A stretch of 64,000 nt of DNA from Blastococcus sp. TML/M2B (GTDB lineage Bacteria; Actinomycetota; Actinomycetes; Mycobacteriales; Geodermatophilaceae), in contig NZ_JAENZZ010000002.1 in NCBI RefSeq assembly GCF_016612865.1, forward strand, positions 1,302,001 through 1,366,000. Reading direction: 5' to 3'. Shown here piece by piece: positions 63,667 to 64,000 of the stretch. The notes beneath the pieces are model-generated. The model was not told the DNA's origin, made no database searches, and saw only the letters and a list, made by a program, of their open reading frames with translations. A program made the translations under genes and the position numbers. Each line of letters opens with the position of its first letter. Positions within the stretch are counted from its first letter, which is position 1.

Positions 63667-64000
<334 letters not shown>

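Overview
The window comes from a very GC-rich actinobacterium. SigR/RsrA, WhiB7, AdnAB, mycoredoxin, UPF0182, DUF2342, bL37 and many GTG starts all point there. The gene order resembles two blocks of the Mycobacterium tuberculosis chromosome: TB7.3-rshA-sigH-SRAP-aroA-rsgA and UPF0182-PDZ protease-DUF2342-ABC1 kinase-whiB7-uvrD2-mycoredoxin-nudC-adnAB-moeZ-TetR. The style fits Geodermatophilaceae (Blastococcus/Geodermatophilus/Modestobacter), but that assignment is inference. There is no plasmid, prophage, insertion sequence or CRISPR array, so this is core chromosome.

Layout. 1-13.5 kb: end of a GNAT gene, a lipoprotein, a biotin carrier protein beside a degenerate biotin carboxylase, ribosomal protein bL37, the rsrA-sigR redox-stress pair with an autoregulatory promoter, YbaK deacylase, a membrane spermidine-synthase-like protein, SRAP, an aldehyde dehydrogenase, aroA-rsgA, a PadR/membrane pair and hisN. 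13.5-24 kb: xylulokinase, hydrolase, aldo-keto reductase, the cbs-metB transsulfuration pair, methionine aminopeptidase, a P450-ferredoxin pair, and ssuD behind a leader peptide. 24-33 kb: SNF2 helicase, two initiator tRNA genes, hydrolase, PhyH dioxygenase, UPF0182 protein and PDZ/Lon-like protease. 33-48 kb: DUF2342, M48-like peptidase, DUF5679, a ThiF-like protein, ABC1 kinase, whiB7 with a long attenuated leader, uvrD2, mycoredoxin, ANTAR protein, nudC and a two-subunit M16 peptidase. 48-64 kb: methyltransferase, M20 dipeptidase, adnB-adnA, GT51 transglycosylase, alkyltransferase-like protein, moeZ, DUF3152, hydrolase and the start of a TetR regulator.

Themes. SigR-type promoters (GGAA[T/G]-N18-GTT) lie before both sigR and the mycoredoxin gene, tying the thiol-redox sensor to its reductase. 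whiB7 has a promoter with the WhiB7 autoregulation layout, followed by an upstream ORF and a terminator hairpin. Many genes have a TANNNT -10 box 6-8 bases before the start codon, so they should be leaderless; others are coupled by ATGA/GTGA overlaps. Eight genes, some expected to be essential or highly conserved (moeZ, rsgA, uvrD2), are interrupted by nine single-base indels, nearly all readable as one extra base. This pattern suggests assembly error, so I describe these genes as whole.
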